From: Liolophura sinensis
Lineage: Eukaryota; Mollusca; Polyplacophora; Chitonida; Chitonidae
Reading direction: 5' to 3'
Length of the DNA: 64,000 bases
Assembly (NCBI RefSeq): GCF_032854445.1
Contig: NC_088302.1
Span: forward strand, 40,182,191 to 40,246,190
How positions within the stretch are numbered: the first letter of the stretch is position 1; each line of letters starts with the position of its first letter. Shown in pieces: positions 60,301 through 64,000 of this stretch. Made by a program: the position numbers and the translations under genes. Under the pieces are notes generated by a model. The model saw only the letters and a program-made list of their open reading frames with translations, was not told the origin of the DNA and did no database searches.

Positions 60301-61413
60301 CTAGATTTACAAAAAGTAGTGTCTGGTAACAATGCCCTGAATCATTCTATTCTGTTTATCATAATGATACCAGAAATCTGAGAAGTCCAGCAGCAGAAGC
60401 TGCTCGAGTCCTGAGACTATAACCACCTGTCTCCAGGTACAGTCAATACTAACATGACCAGCACAGTGGCAAGACAAGTTCAGGAGTAGCAATTGGCTAC
60501 ACTTGGGATTATCATCATGAGATAAAACACGAGGTGATTCTGGGCCATAACTGGGGTTATACCAAATGATAGTACATGATGAATACACAAACAGCATATG
60601 CATATAGCCTTGACATTTGTACTGTGCTGTTGATGGCATAGGCAAGGAAAAGTCAAGCAATTATCATACTAAAAGAAAGATAAGGCCTCACTTATCATCT
60701 TCCTTGAACACATGGCACTCAATCTTAAAGGCATTTAAATCAAATTTATCAATGACTGGATTTTATTCTTGAATTCAAACCTTGTTTGTTCATGTCCCGT
60801 TTATGACCTAACTCAAAGTTCCAAATACAATGATATGACTAGTTATGCCTGATTACTTGATTTACGTGTATTAATTCGCAAGTTGCTGGAAGACCTTCCA
60901 CCATACGCCAGTTATGTCAAAAATGCTCCCAAAAATTTAAACTAATGCACGCAATACATGTACATTCCATATTCATGAATCTTATAGCCATCACAATCTA
61001 CTGCAAAGATGCTGTTCACAAGCAATAAACCCAAAAAACGAAGTCAATGGGGCAATTTTATGTCCAAAAGCTTTCACAGCATTTTGACACAAGGATGTAC
61101 AGCCATCATTCAAACAGAGCTCATGGCTGTATGAGAATCTAAGTCTTTCTGCACTTCAACCTTTAATGCTTTCATGTAACTGGTGGTAAGAGATAAAGCC
61201 CACAAATAGGGCAATACTCTGTATCCATAGCCTTAATCGTTCCACCTTACCTGGCTGTGACAGTTTCAGCAAGGACTGGTAAATGTCCAGACAATCCCTC
61301 TCCTTGGGAATGATGAACTTGACGGTCATAAAATTCTTGCAGCGGATCTGGAGAGGTGAACCCCCCGTTGTCAACGGCTGTTTTTCCACAGTCGACATCA
61401 ACATATGTAATAT
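21146..61413 (-). CDS. MTMR6: Myotubularin-related phosphatase, MTMR6/7/8 subfamily (gene-level entry, N-terminus outside window)
   Basis: Twelve minus-strand exons, 5' to 3': 61413-61251, 54830-54676, 36131-36003, 35440-35306, 34834-34702, 34251-34142, 31871-31749, 30883-30630, 27181-27047, 26571-26445, 24222-23731 and 21310-21146. They join in frame to 706 residues plus stop. Myotubularins remove the 3-phosphate from PI3P and PI(3,5)P2 on endosomal membranes. Order of domains: PH-GRAM end (RCKNF, IPKERDC), phosphatase ([22 protein letters not shown]-loop HCSDGWDRT), WRGMYNRF region, coiled-coil-like linker, FYVE-like finger. The similarity is to MTMR6/7/8 rather than MTMR3/4. Vertebrate MTMR6/7/8 lack a FYVE, whereas some invertebrate members are recalled to carry one. 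About 45-50 N-terminal residues are missing. The symbol names the subfamily, not a proven one-to-one orthologue. Confidence 0.92.
21690..21925 (-). repeat. R1 SINE, near full-length reference copy
   Basis: Read on the minus strand: head GGCACAATGACCCAGGAGCC (A-box-like), then GAGTTCAAGTC (B-box-like), then a core with AATGCTGGCC and GTGAAATATTCTTCAGTA, then CACTAATCA and an AATAAATAAATG tail. The A box/B box pair indicates a tRNA-derived pol III SINE. Other copies: 1967-2124, 5285-5395, 13449-13486, 26845-26938, 51104-51232, 54978-55090, 55688-55760 and 56005-56105. Confidence 0.8.
22400..22520 (-). repeat. R2 SINE copy, minus arm of inverted pair
   Basis: On the minus strand it reads GCTGGCGATTTGGTGCCTGA, then GAGGTCGCTGGTTCGAAACC (perfect B box) and GCAGTGGTCTCAGCC. 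It is the inverted partner of 22630-22745. Confidence 0.75.
22630..22745 (+). repeat. R2 SINE copy, plus arm of inverted pair
   Basis: GGCCTGTTGGTCGAGCAGTC (A-box region), then CTGGCGATTTGGTGCCTGAC, then GGCTGGTTCAAAACCCGCAG (B box) and GTGGTCTCAGCC. It is tRNA-derived and sits about 110-150 bp from its inverted relative, so the transcript could fold into a long hairpin. Confidence 0.75.
23731..24222 (-). CDS. MTMR6: MTMR exon: coiled-coil/linker and first half of FYVE-like finger
   Basis: 492 bp, phase 0 at both ends; acceptor TTTTACAG, GC donor. It begins [20 protein letters not shown], a helical heptad-like stretch, continues with a Ser/Asp/Gly-rich disordered linker (about residues 20-115), then a second helix ([21 protein letters not shown]) and [14 protein letters not shown]. 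The first zinc-ligand pair is spaced CxC rather than the usual CxxC, and WRAF replaces the WxxD motif of PI3P-binding FYVE domains. The upstream ATG in this frame is intronic. Confidence 0.9.
24476..24517 (-). other. Possible duplicated mini-exon ([14 protein letters not shown]) with GTAAG donor
   Basis: Minus strand: AG then 42 open nt, then AAG|GTAAGTTG. The last 36 nt align without gaps to the 3' end of exon 26445-26571 (6 differences: three silent, the others giving Leu to Tyr and Glu to Asp). It sits 200 bp outside the array. At 42 nt it would insert 14 residues in frame (phase 0) between LLEK and RVTQ. The weak polypyrimidine tract before it argues against use. Confidence 0.4.
24717..26444 (-). 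repeat. 49-bp array (about 35 units) copied from exon end plus 5' splice site
   Basis: On the minus strand each unit reads TTCACTGGATGACCATGTGA, then ACTTACTGGAGAAG, then GTRAGATCACGGCAG. The first 34 nt are the end of exon 26445-26571 (codons for [11 protein letters not shown]) and the rest is intron start including the donor. Most units keep AAG|GTAAGA or AAG|GTGAGA; some have lost GT (GAGAGA). A leftmost block (about 24748-24945) has a 46-bp variant. The array abuts the true donor without a gap. Confidence 0.92.
26445..26571 (-). CDS. MTMR6: MTMR exon: WRGMYNRF region
   Basis: 127 bp: one base completing Gln plus 42 codons, [18 protein letters not shown] through [11 protein letters not shown]. 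It aligns with the FWRNMY segment just after the catalytic domain of MTMR6/7/8. Acceptor CTGAAAG, donor GAGAAG|GTAAGA. Its last 34 nt are the template of the array downstream. Confidence 0.9.
26572..27046 (-). other. MTMR intron
   Basis: 475 bp, GT-AG, phase 2. It contains a diverged R1 SINE at 26845-26938 and nothing else that I can support. Confidence 0.8.
26845..26938 (-). repeat. R1 SINE, diverged fragment
   Basis: TTTATTTATG tail on +, then TGGTATATTTCAGTTATACA and GGCGGTCAGCATTATGGTG, matching the R1 core with many substitutions. Confidence 0.55.
27047..27181 (-). CDS. MTMR6: MTMR exon: end of the phosphatase domain
   Basis: 135 bp; acceptor GTTACAG, donor CA|GTAAGT; phase 2 in and out. 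It encodes [21 protein letters not shown] and then [24 protein letters not shown] followed by YLNPLY is a hallmark of the myotubularin catalytic domain C-terminus. Confidence 0.92.
27182..30629 (-). other. MTMR intron carrying the 46-bp splice-junction array
   Basis: 3448 bp, GT-AG, phase 2. 28491-30629 is the array; 27182-28490 holds a C-run at 27551-27562 and no exon. Confidence 0.85.
28491..30629 (-). repeat. 46-bp array (about 46 units) derived from an exon 3' end and its donor
   Basis: The exon end on the minus strand reads ATAGGGAACTGTGAGAAAGA, TAGGATAGATCTCAG|GTAGGTAAT. Interior units read ATAGGGAACTGTGAGACAGA, TAGCCAGCATAGATCTGAT|GTAGATAAT. The correspondence spans the splice site. 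Units nearest the exon (30410-30629) are diverged and irregular, and the most distal unit (about 28491-28530) again has CTCAG|GTAGGTA like the exon, so interior units seem to have expanded from one altered copy. All three + frames are open because no unit contains a + strand stop and the period is not a multiple of 3, which gives spurious long ORFs. Confidence 0.9.
30630..30883 (-). CDS. MTMR6: MTMR exon: phosphatase domain after the P-loop
   Basis: 254 bp; acceptor TATTGCAG, donor CAG|GTAGGT; phase 0 in, phase 2 out. It encodes [19 protein letters not shown], then [19 protein letters not shown] and [20 protein letters not shown], which are core myotubularin motifs (IEKEW, GHKF, SPVFxQFxD, FNExFL). 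The 3' end ([10 protein letters not shown]) is the template of the array in the downstream intron. Confidence 0.95.
30884..31748 (-). other. MTMR intron
   Basis: 865 bp, GT-AG, phase 0. AT-rich; no repeat family recognised and no exon seen. It is the only intron around the catalytic exons without an array, although both neighbouring introns have one. Confidence 0.8.
31749..31871 (-). CDS. MTMR6: MTMR catalytic P-loop exon
   Basis: Exactly 41 codons, phase 0 on both sides; acceptor GTATTTCAG, donor CAG|GTAAGG. It encodes [19 protein letters not shown], then [20 protein letters not shown]. The Cx5R signature is complete: Cys codon at 31836-31838, Arg codon at 31818-31820, with both Asp residues used by myotubularins, so the enzyme is predicted active rather than a pseudophosphatase. 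Its first 51 nt or so, with the acceptor, are tandemly copied upstream. Confidence 0.96.
31872..33420 (-). repeat. 117-bp array (about 13 units) copied from 3' splice site plus start of the P-loop exon
   Basis: On the minus strand each unit starts TTTCAG|GCTGTGCG and encodes [17 protein letters not shown] or [17 protein letters not shown], followed by [18 protein letters not shown] and back to VFQ. The unit is 39 codons with no stop, hence 193-197-residue open frames. Only the first 16 or so codons resemble the exon; the copies lack the catalytic Arg. The unit at about 32217 has lost its AG and has a TAA. Units from about 32800 rightwards form a second subtype ([13 protein letters not shown]). 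The last units near 33230 and 32880 are rearranged. Confidence 0.93.
33835..33930 (-). repeat. Detached diverged unit of the 117-bp array
   Basis: On +: ATCATCAGAACAGTATACTA, then TTCTCAGCCTGAAAATAATG, then ATATACATGTACAAGCTGAT. This follows the same order as array units, but sits about 400 bp outside the array. Confidence 0.6.
34142..34251 (-). CDS. MTMR6: MTMR exon: [13 protein letters not shown]
   Basis: 110 bp; acceptor TTTCTTGTGCAG (strong pyrimidine tract), donor AAT|GTAAGT; phase 1 in, phase 0 out. It encodes [20 protein letters not shown], then [16 protein letters not shown]. GLESxGWLxHI is diagnostic of myotubularin catalytic domains. The junction to [12 protein letters not shown] gives the usual strand leading into the P-loop. 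Confidence 0.93.
34252..34701 (-). other. MTMR intron
   Basis: 450 bp, GT-AG, phase 1; nothing further recognised. Confidence 0.8.
34702..34834 (-). CDS. MTMR6: MTMR exon: AAGKGYENE / NIHVMR
   Basis: 133 bp; acceptor TTCAACAG, donor GAGT|GTGAGT; phase 0 in, phase 1 out. It encodes [19 protein letters not shown], then [20 protein letters not shown] and QKLLE. The NAMANRAxGKGYE and IENIHVMR blocks are near-invariant in MTMR6/7/8. Confidence 0.95.
34835..35305 (-). other. MTMR intron
   Basis: 471 bp, GT-AG, phase 0; nothing further recognised. Confidence 0.8.
35306..35440 (-). CDS. MTMR6: MTMR exon: [11 protein letters not shown] / YVVDTRPK
   Basis: 45 codons, phase 0 both sides; acceptor CATATGACAG, donor AAA|GTAAGC. 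It encodes [20 protein letters not shown], then [20 protein letters not shown] and DTRPK. The RCSQPLxGFSxRCxEDE and DTRPK motifs define the N-terminal half of the catalytic domain. Confidence 0.95.
35441..36002 (-). other. MTMR intron
   Basis: 562 bp, GT-AG, phase 0; AT-rich, no recognised repeat. Confidence 0.8.
36003..36131 (-). CDS. MTMR6: MTMR exon: CDTYPR / VGSSKFRS
   Basis: 43 codons, phase 0 both sides; acceptor GTTTTACAG, donor CAG|GTACAG. It encodes [20 protein letters not shown], then [20 protein letters not shown] and DNQ. The CxTYPxxxxVP and FRSxGRxPxLSY blocks mark the start of the myotubularin phosphatase domain. Confidence 0.95.
36246..36310. repeat. M1-related terminal repeat fragment
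   Basis: CCTTTTCAACCACCTCTGCA followed by ACCAATCTTTTGAACATTCT is the reverse complement of the fragment at 8031-8100. Its ends resemble the M1 inverted repeat. Confidence 0.5.
36418..36485 (-). repeat. R3 SINE 3' end
   Basis: On the minus strand: ATATGGCTGAAATATTGCCG, then ATGTGGCGTTAAGCCATAAT, then a (CATT)n tail. The tail is shared with 9350-9520. Confidence 0.7.
36509..36635 (+). mobile_element. M1 MITE-like copy, partial
   Basis: It has GAGGGCTTCACAAAAAGTGG, ACAGAATAATGCCTTCAGAA and TACTTGAATAAACACC, then ACATGTGAAAAGTTGAATTAC at the end, as in the other M1 copies. Confidence 0.6.
36875..38228 (-). mobile_element. Hairpin-ended tandem element, copy 1
   Basis: On + it begins CTAGAATGGATCTGCGAATA with hairpin arms GGATCTGC/GCAGATCC and ends CTAACAAAGTCGGTGA before an A-run and (AAT)n. 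Read on the minus strand this is a TC start, a hairpin near the 3' end and a CTAG|T terminus, as in Helitron/Helentron-like non-autonomous elements. It has no coding capacity. It shares with copy 3 a module containing CTAAGCTGGGATCGAACTCT that copies 2, 4 and 5 lack. Strand follows the Helitron interpretation and is inferred. Confidence 0.65.
38261..39557 (-). mobile_element. Hairpin-ended tandem element, copy 2
   Basis: Same termini and hairpin as copy 1. The body includes the highly conserved GAACTTTTTGTGACGTCACA block. It is separated from its neighbours only by A-runs and (AAT)n. Confidence 0.65.
39591..41735 (-). mobile_element. Hairpin-ended tandem element, copy 3 (longest)
   Basis: About 2.1 kb. 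It carries an internal partial duplication: GTGATTTTCAGCT occurs near 39730 and again near 40091, followed by similar CGTGCGTC/TATGCGTC blocks. It is followed by two hairpin units instead of plain (AAT)n. Confidence 0.65.
41778..41872. repeat. Two perfect hairpin units
   Basis: AGGGATCCCGTTC and GAACGGGATCCCT flank a 5-nt loop at 41778-41808 and 41842-41872, joined by TAATAATAAGAAAAAACAGA. They are inserted between element copies 3 and 4. Confidence 0.9.
41875..43166 (-). mobile_element. Hairpin-ended tandem element, copy 4
   Basis: 1.29 kb, full-length relative to copy 2, with hairpin at 41882-41902 and CTAACAAAGTCGGTGA end. Only (AAT)n separates it from copy 5. Confidence 0.65.
43184..44236 (-). 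mobile_element. Hairpin-ended tandem element, copy 5 (internally deleted)
   Basis: Same ends. Relative to copy 4 a block of roughly 250 bp (starting CACATCTCAATCCACGACCT) is missing at about 43490. It is followed by three hairpin units. Confidence 0.65.
44282..44441. repeat. Three hairpin units behind element copy 5
   Basis: Hairpins at 44282-44312, 44346-44374 (one arm mutated to GGTATCCC, shorter loop) and 44411-44441, separated by AATAATAAGAAAAAAC-type linkers. Confidence 0.88.
46601..46911 (+). mobile_element. M1 MITE-like copy, interrupted
   Basis: TTGGATTGGCCAGTTTCAGG and ACAGAATAATGCCTTCAG, then about 120 bp unrelated sequence, then TGCTTGAATAAACACCTTGC and GATTGAAGAATTAC. Order matches the copy at 49372. 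Confidence 0.6.
48742..48769. repeat. C-rich low-complexity tract
   Basis: Three C-runs interrupted by ACCT. A comparable run lies at 27551-27562. Confidence 0.9.
49372..49552 (+). mobile_element. M1 MITE-like copy
   Basis: AAAAGAGCAACTTTCGGTGC start, TTGGATTGGCCAGTTTCAGG middle, GCTTGAATAAACACCCTGCA end. About 180 bp and non-coding. Confidence 0.65.
51104..51232 (-). repeat. R1 SINE copy
   Basis: TTTATTTATTTATTTTATTT tail on +, then TACTCAGGAATATTTCACTT and GGCGGCCAGCATTATGGGA. Confidence 0.75.
51550..51722 (-). mobile_element. M1 MITE-like copy with visible terminal inverted repeats
   Basis: Left end TATAATTCTTCAGCCTTTCT; right end ATATGTGAAAAGGTTGAAGC followed by ATTT: imperfect inverted repeats of about 20-25 bp around a 125-bp core containing GCAAGGTTTATTCAAGCATA. 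About 170 bp, typical of a MITE. Confidence 0.65.
52793..54675 (-). repeat. 98-bp array (about 19 units) copied from exon end plus 5' splice site
   Basis: On the minus strand a unit contains GTGTCTAATGTACAATGGGT, GGGGATCAACCTTAACAAGG and AGTATAAG|GTAAGG. The exon end is GTGCCTAATGATCAATGGGT, GGGAACCAACCTGAACAAGG and AGTATGAG|GTAAGG, so the copy runs through the donor. The unit nearest the exon (about 54545-54675, 131 bp) carries a longer stretch of exon homology, including GTCAAAGAAGCCCAGCCCTG (+). Interior units are 98 bp, sometimes 99, and almost identical. Distal units near 52793-52980 diverge. Confidence 0.92.
54676..54830 (-). CDS. MTMR6: MTMR exon: PH-GRAM/phosphatase linker
   Basis: 155 bp; acceptor CTTTACAG, donor GAG|GTAAGG; phase 1 in, phase 0 out. 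It encodes [20 protein letters not shown], then [20 protein letters not shown] and [11 protein letters not shown]. EELYAFxY, a GW and a hydrophobic EYxRMGVPNxxW are the conserved linker motifs of MTMR6/7/8. Its 3' end is the template of the adjoining 98-bp array. Confidence 0.94.
54978..55090 (-). repeat. R1 SINE copy
   Basis: TTTATTTCATTTATTAAATT tail on +, then CCGTACTCACAATATTTCCT and GCAGCCAGAATTACTGTGGG. Confidence 0.65.
55688..55760 (-). repeat. R1 SINE fragment, diverged
   Basis: TTTATTTATATTGATTCGTA, then TTGCACTCAAATATATTTCA; only the 3' third of the family is recognisable. Confidence 0.5.
56005..56105 (+). repeat. R1 SINE copy, 3' half
   Basis: CCCCCGAGCTCTGCCCGGTT, ACCATAATGCTGGCCGCCAT, then ATACTCTTGAGTACGGCGTA and an AAATAAATAAA tail; well preserved. 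Confidence 0.8.
58097..58267 (-). mobile_element. M1 MITE-like copy
   Basis: GTAATTCTTAAAATTTTCGC at the left, GCAAGGTGTTATCAAGCATA and GGCATTATTCTGTGTAG in the middle, and CATATGTGAAAACATGGAGG, AATTAG at the right. Confidence 0.65.
58583..58780 (+). mobile_element. M1 MITE-like copy
   Basis: AAAAAGAGCAGCTTTCAGCG start, GGTTGGCCAATTTCAGGGCT middle, and ATGTGAAAAGGTTGAAGAAT, TAC end. Confidence 0.65.
61251..61413 (-). CDS. MTMR6: MTMR exon: PH-GRAM domain (5'-most exon in window)
   Basis: 163 bp; acceptor TCTCTCTTTCAG, donor CAG|GTAAGG; phase 0 in, phase 1 out. It encodes [20 protein letters not shown], then [20 protein letters not shown] and [18 protein letters not shown]-x-LTT, RCKNF and IPxERDCxDIY are specific to the GRAM region of MTMR6/7/8, which is the best evidence for the subfamily. 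The preceding exon should end in phase 0 (typically after a Trp) and was not found in 61414-64000. Confidence 0.94.
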
Positions 61414-62810
61414 CTGAAAGAGAGATCAAAACTTTGGAATTACACATACATGTACTGCACAGAGGATATAACAAAAAAGTTTCATTTCTTTGGTTTGGAT
61501 TCTTTGGCAAGCCTTGATGGTAGACACATTCTTCATTTCTCCAAACTTTTGGCATAGAACAAAGCAAATCTGATAAATGCATGTTAAAATGCTTTCTTGA
61601 ACTTAACATGAACTTCATTATTCAAGACATGACAAGTCATAAACCCATAAACCAGACTGCTGTCATACTAAACTTAAGAAAAAAGAAAACAACAATCCAG
61701 CAAATTATCAAGTCATTTAATAAAGCTTCGTCCATTACAGACTGAAAACGTAGTACAGTACATCAGCTGTAATGTGCACACATATACACTGTGTGTCTTG
61801 TATTTCTATCTTACCAAGATAACTGAATCTACTTTTTTTTAACTGGACAAAAATAAAGAATTTCACATAAGCCTGATGATTTAATCTGGTAAATGGATAT
61901 GCCTTATGAGTCATGGTCAAACAGAGAAAAAGCATCTCCAATCGATGAATTATTCAAAGAATTTCAATAATCCAGGTTAATCATAGAGCCAATGATTTGC
62001 ATCAGTCGGCACAGCCATTGAAAAAGTGTTTTACTGATGGATCGACCACAAACAAACTTCATTACAGTGCATGAGGCTCTTTAGAAAAAAGGCTTCAACA
62101 TAACACAGATGGATGAGTACACATCTGCCGATGTGCATTTGTTTTCATTAGATTTTCTGCTTTTACGCAGGACATGTGTCCTGTTTTTTGCCACATTTCA
62201 AGGAGGACTGCTGTAAAACAGATCTGTGCACTACAAAGATCAAGAAGAAACCCTTCGGTGGCCTCAGTGTCATGGCTTTAGTAGTAATAAATGTTCAAAA
62301 AGCATCAAAAAGCCTCCATGTAGTGGAGGCATGATGCCTTCTTCACAGCAGTTTATACCATGAGTATCTGCTTGGTTTATTGACAATGGAAGAAAAAGCA
62401 AAACATTCTGAACTGTTGTGATTCACCTTGAAACTCAAATTTAACGTGGAAAGCAGATGTCAGGAACCCCCCCCCAAAATACGACCCTTTGGCTACAACA
62501 AGTATACATGTACATGCAAAAAAAAATGATTACAAGGGAAACTGTAGATACTGAACTGATTACCCTGAAAATTAGAAAGCACAAGTTTAGGCCATAGGAG
62601 AGATGTGCATATATACAAAGTTCGGTAAACAAAATCACATTTACAAATGTAGGTACTGAAATATCATGTCCATCATGCCAAAGACTCCAGACATGACATC
62701 CCACCCAGTTGCACTGTACTGACACCGGGCTAATCAGTTCTATTCCTTGTTCTTTATTACTCCTAGCGTCAAGCAAAGGCGGGCAATAAGTGCCATATTT
62801 TAAATAGCAT

Positions 62811-62945
62811 CCAGAGTGGTTTTAGCGGTAACCAGGAACTGGCAACTAGATGTTTAAAGTTTCTGGTATGACCGAACCCAAGTCTGATCACCATAAGGTC
62901 TCCCGACTTCAAGGCACATGCTCTACCGATTAGGCCACCGAATCG
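62811..62945 (-). repeat. R5 tRNA-derived SINE
   Basis: On the minus strand: GGTGGCCTAATCGGTAGAGC (A box), CTTGAAGTCGGGAGACC, then GACTTGGGTTCGGTCATACC (B box) and a 3' part GTTGCCAGTTCCTGGTTACC. It is tRNA-like but too diverged to be a functional tRNA. Confidence 0.75.
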
Positions 62946-63615
62946 GTTTGAACATCACAGAAGGTTGCACAGAGATTCGCAGATCTAACCATAACAGAAG
63001 ACTACACATCACAACAAGGATTCTTGTTTCACTGTGCCCAGGGCTATATTCTACCTGTGTGTAGGGACAACAAAACTTCATGTTTTTTTGATTATAGGCT
63101 AAGCAACAGGAGTCACTTTCAAAAAACTTTGTGAAAAACAAAATGACTTTTCTCATAAATGACTTTCCCTAATGGCACTATAACCTCGACATCTTCTACG
63201 TAAAATGTTACAAGAAATGTGACTCACCAAGTTTTGTGAAAGTGGCCCCTGAACTATTGGAACTATTGAACTACATGGACAAATGGTGATATTACGGTGT
63301 TTATATTATACATTATCATATAAAACAAATGTAATTTACAAAAGAGTTTCTAGACCTGAAAACCATTCATGAAGATCAAGGCATCAAATTTGTGAGGGAT
63401 TTACAGGACATGGAACCTGCAATCAACCTGCCAACATTGTAATGAATTATTATTGACATAATGAATTCCAACAGAATTTGACTTGTCTGCCAGAGTATTA
63501 AGTCTAGATATCCAGGATAAAGACTAATAGGGGGTTGCCAAACAAAGCCACAGACAGTTTGTGATCTTGTCTATGCCGCTGTTCAATGCATATTCTGGGA
63601 GAGGGAATACAGTAG

Positions 63616-63670
63616 CGTTCAGAGTGGTCTTAGTGGTAGCTAGGAACTGGCAACTTCATGTAGAACTTGA
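63616..63670 (-). repeat. R5 SINE 3'-end fragment
   Basis: AGAGTGGTCTTAGTGGTAGC and TAGGAACTGGCAACTTCATG match the 3' part of the copy at 62811 in the same orientation. The tRNA-like head is absent. Confidence 0.65.
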
Positions 63671-64000
63671 CAGGATCTCCAACTTTGTGAGGTGTGCAAT
63701 CAACAGCAGACAGATTCCACAGGGAGAGGCACAGTGCAACCCAGATATCCACATCTAGCTCTTCCACATCCAATCACAGCCAATCAATACAGACCCTGCC
63801 TCCATACAGCTTAAGTCTGCCAAGGTTCAACTCTTCAGTGTAGGAGGGTTGGGTTTGGGGTTTACATCTCAGCCAAGGAAAAGCAAACAGTCCCAGATCA
63901 GGGCCCAGGCTAGAACTAATTAGAGTGTCAGGAAGGGTCTTGAGGAACATCCACTGATCACACTCCACCATCATATCAGCAAGTCTTACCTTACTTGTTC

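Larger units (their letters stand above)
54831..61250 (-). other. MTMR intron (6.4 kb)
   Basis: GT-AG, phase 1. Contains three R1 SINEs (54978, 55688, 56005), two M1 copies (58097, 58583) and a 24-bp direct duplication at about 59199-59246. No exon or array is visible at either end. Confidence 0.8.
61414..64000 (-). other. MTMR 5' intron sequence
   Basis: No N-terminal PH-GRAM exon (a LYLTxTHLIF motif) is visible. Contains R5 SINE copies at 62811-62945 and 63616-63670. The rest is unremarkable. Confidence 0.6.

Noticed and set aside
62885-62945. tRNA gene candidate on the minus strand
   Set aside because: A and B boxes are present but no acceptor stem or cloverleaf closes, and the 3' part recurs at 63616; it is a SINE head.
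63975-64000. Possible donor (GTAAGG/GTAAGA on the minus strand) marking the missing N-terminal MTMR exon
   Set aside because: Only a few bases precede it in the window and the codons do not give the expected residues before ILHM; cannot be judged.

Overview
This is animal nuclear DNA: intron-rich, AT-leaning, and full of dispersed SINE-like and satellite repeats. It looks like a lophotrochozoan, most likely a mollusc. That placement rests on recurring tRNA-headed SINE tails of the kind common in molluscan and brachiopod genomes, frequent ACATGTAC words, and an MTMR6/7/8-type gene ending in a FYVE-like finger. It is an inference from composition, not a species call.

Two protein genes are supported, placed tail to tail. 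(1) On the + strand, positions 4431-9799 hold five exons of a GAB-family docking adaptor (GAB1/2, Drosophila Dos, C. elegans SOC-1): the C-terminal part of the PH domain, a long proline/tyrosine-rich scaffold, and two C-terminal phosphotyrosine sites like those that recruit SHP2. The first exon(s) lie upstream of the PH exon, probably outside the window. (2) On the - strand, positions 61413 down to 21146 hold twelve exons (707 codons including stop) of a myotubularin-related 3-phosphoinositide phosphatase of the MTMR6/7/8 subfamily: PH-GRAM, phosphatase with an intact CSDGWDR P-loop, a coiled-coil-like region, and an atypical C-terminal FYVE finger. Its N-terminal exon(s) lie beyond position 64000. 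Reading frames match across every splice junction I joined; one intron uses a GC donor.

The most unusual content is in the phosphatase gene. Four of its introns contain long minisatellites, and each appears to be built from the exon/intron junction it touches: 49-bp units at 24717-26444, 46-bp units at 28491-30629, 117-bp units at 31872-33420 and 98-bp units at 52793-54675. Three arrays copy an exon 3' end plus its 5' splice site into the downstream intron. One copies a 3' splice site plus the start of the catalytic P-loop exon into the upstream intron, where the 117-bp period keeps the reading frame open. A diverged, still-open copy of one exon end with a consensus GTAAG donor lies isolated at 24476-24517.

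Other content: five head-to-tail copies (about 1.05-2.15 kb) of a hairpin-ended, Helitron/Helentron-like element at 36875-44236, with extra perfect hairpin units; a TIR-bearing MITE-like family; several tRNA-derived SINE families, including an inverted pair; a 17-bp minisatellite behind the GAB gene; and a 32-bp minisatellite behind the phosphatase gene. No rRNA, true tRNA, CRISPR or prokaryote-type feature was found.
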